Positions 5,432 through 6,544 of a stretch of DNA of 6,544 nt are shown here, piece by piece; the stretch's first letter is position 1; every line of letters starts with the position of its first letter. Source of the DNA: CAYVBE01 sp964448935 (lineage in GTDB: Bacteria > Planctomycetota > Brocadiia > SM23-32); assembly GCA_964448935.1 (NCBI GenBank), contig CAYVBE010000220.1:1-6544 (forward strand), written 5' to 3'. The notes under the pieces were generated by a model that saw only the letters and a program-made list of their open reading frames with translations, was not told the origin of the DNA and searched no databases. Position numbers and translations under genes: made by a program.

Positions 5432-6307
5432 GTGGAAATCCATAGCGCATCAGAAACTGGTGCTCGCGTTGCCCGGGGCTGGTGGGTCCACGACCTGAAT
5501 CCCTATATTGTGCGGATCTACGGTGAGTTCGGCATTCGATGGTACGGTGTTGCCTATTTGGCGGGCGTTGTACTGGGCGTTTGGCTGCTCAGACGCTGGC
5601 GGCGTGCCGGCCGTCTGCCTCTGGCGGAGAAGGAACTGACGGATTTTGCCATCAGCCTGTTCCTGGGCATTATGATCGGTGGCCGACTGGGGTACTGCCT
5701 TTTCTATGCGCTCGGCCCAACTCTTGCCGATCCGCTTTTCGCGTTCAAGGTGTGGCACGGCGGCATGTCCAGTCACGGTGGCATGATCGGCCTGGCTGCG
5801 GCGTGCATCCTCTTCGCCAGGTCTCACCGGCTGCATGTCCTGGTCCTGGCAGACGCCGTCGCAGCGGCAGCCCCTATCGGGGTCATCGCGGGGCGTATTG
5901 CCAACTTCATCAATGGGGAGTTGTGGGGCCGCCCAACGGAAGTGCCTTGGGCTGTGATCTTTCCCCGCGCCCCTCTGGTGGACGGACAGATGGTGCCTCG
6001 CCATCCCAGCCAGCTGTACGCGGCCGCGCTCGAAGGGGTGTTCCTGCTCGCCGTGGCACTTTTCGTGCATCGCCGCCATCGCCGGCCCGGACTAACCCTC
6101 GCGGTTGTGCTCTGTGCGTATGCGCTGCTGCGCTTTATAGACGAGTTCTGGCGCGCCCCCGACCCGGGCTACGCGCTTTACTTCGGCTGGATGAGCAGGG
6201 GACAGCTCTTAACCATCCCCATGGCGGTAATTGGTGTTTGGCTACTGGTGCGCAACTTTCGCCGTCCCTCTATGCCCAACGCGTACCGTCTATGTGATCA
6301 TTCTTGA
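5432..6307 (+). CDS. lgt: Prolipoprotein diacylglyceryl transferase
   Basis: Lgt is an inner-membrane enzyme that moves a diacylglyceryl group from phosphatidylglycerol to the lipobox cysteine of prolipoproteins, the first step of lipoprotein maturation. From the GTG at 5432 the product is 291 residues, the usual family length; using the ATG at 5399 it would be 302. Residue numbers here follow the 302-residue version. Motifs are NPYIVRI (34-40), GIRWYG (45-50), HGGMSSHGG (120-128, with H126 at the position of the essential E. coli H103), the Lgt signature GRIANFINGELWGRPT (165-180, with R166, N169 and E174), RHPSQLYAAALEG (201-213) and RFIDEFWR (245-252). Several hydrophobic membrane segments separate them. 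Codon use is visibly less GC-rich than in the genes upstream of the tRNA. A lipoprotein gene follows after 66 nt and may be co-transcribed. The start is the only real doubt. Confidence 0.95.
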   Translation: MEIHSASETGARVARGWWVHDLNPYIVRIYGEFGIRWYGVAYLAGVVLGVWLLRRWRRAGRLPLAEKELTDFAISLFLGIMIGGRLGYCLFYALGPTLADPLFAFKVWHGGMSSHGGMIGLAAACILFARSHRLHVLVLADAVAAAAPIGVIAGRIANFINGELWGRPTEVPWAVIFPRAPLVDGQMVPRHPSQLYAAALEGVFLLAVALFVHRRHRRPGLTLAVVLCAYALLRFIDEFWRAPDPGYALYFGWMSRGQLLTIPMAVIGVWLLVRNFRRPSMPNAYRLCDHS

Positions 6308-6373
6308 GGGTTCCGCTCACAGGAGCTTTGAGCCACAGGTTCTCAGCGACATCTGGTTAAGAGCGAAAAAAAG

Positions 6374-6544
6374 ATGAGTCTGAGTCCACGTATCCGCCCT
6401 GCCGCTGTCCTCCTCCTGGTGATTCTTGTCGCTGGCTGCCAGACTTCGCGACCGATACAGAGAGGACATGATGTGCTGTCTGCCCCTGCGGTGTCAAACG
6501 ACAGTTATTCTTTCGGGTCGACGACAGTTAGATTTCCCGATTTG
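6374..6544 (+). CDS. Lipoprotein precursor, N-terminal part (runs off window)
   Basis: The frame is open for 57 codons to the window edge. It encodes a classic lipoprotein signal peptide: a charged N-region (R6, R8), a hydrophobic core (about 10-20, AVLLLVILVA) and a lipobox VAGC with C22 as the predicted lipidated residue. The mature part begins CQTSRP and is then polar, with no domain recognisable in the visible 35 residues. The residue after Cys is Gln, not Asp, which under the E. coli rule would suggest outer-membrane sorting; that rule may not hold in this lineage. The ATG at 6374 follows an A-rich stretch, with AAGAG at 6359-6363, 10 nt upstream, as the only Shine-Dalgarno candidate. 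The signal peptide and the position just after lgt support a real gene; function is unknown. Confidence 0.8.
   Translation, partial: MSLSPRIRPAAVLLLVILVAGCQTSRPIQRGHDVLSAPAVSNDSYSFGSTTVRFPDL

Noticed and set aside
5214..5450. 78-codon - strand frame ending GEDSNLEPSG
   Set aside because: That ending is the familiar artefact of translating the complement of a tRNA T-arm and acceptor stem; here it is antisense to tRNA-Asn.

Overview
This is a high-GC bacterial chromosome window made almost entirely of housekeeping genes. By hand counts on sample lines, GC is about 70% on the left and 52-65% on the right. A diderm-type bacterium is suggested by lgt followed by a gene for a lipoprotein precursor. 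The mix of class-A-like RNase P RNA, a membrane PIN-TRAM protein next to ispD, and a tRNA gene with encoded CCA does not fix the phylum. A Planctomycetota/PVC-like or other uncultured high-GC lineage is only a guess.

Layout. Positions 1 to about 165 are the 3' part of the RNase P RNA gene (rnpB), cut by the window edge. It is followed by a tight two-gene unit on the + strand: a HIT-family nucleotide hydrolase/phosphorylase (269-772) and a dGTPase-like HD triphosphohydrolase (777-1922, GTG start, 4-nt gap). A clear sigma-70-type promoter (1969-1996) then drives a second + strand unit: a membrane-anchored PIN-TRAM protein (2056-3045) and ispD (3089-3793) of the MEP isoprenoid pathway. A PfkB-family sugar or nucleoside kinase lies convergently on the - strand (4975 down to 3785), and its stop region overlaps that of ispD by 9 bp. 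Its promoter (5027-5054) points away from a separate promoter (5106-5133) for a complete tRNA-Asn(GUU) gene (5179-5255). After the tRNA come lgt (prolipoprotein diacylglyceryl transferase, about 5432-6307) and the first 57 codons of a lipoprotein gene (6374 to the window end), whose lipobox cysteine is a predicted substrate of Lgt.

Functionally the window covers tRNA maturation (rnpB, tRNA-Asn), nucleotide-pool housekeeping (HIT, Dgt), a probable RNA-acting PIN-TRAM protein, isoprenoid precursor synthesis (IspD), small-molecule phosphorylation (PfkB kinase) and lipoprotein maturation (Lgt plus a lipoprotein). I found no CRISPR array, insertion sequence, phage gene or defence system, and no convincing Rho-independent terminator. 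The least obvious content is the partial RNase P RNA, which lies under a misleading open reading frame, and a drop in GC content at the tRNA gene. I do not see an undescribed system here.
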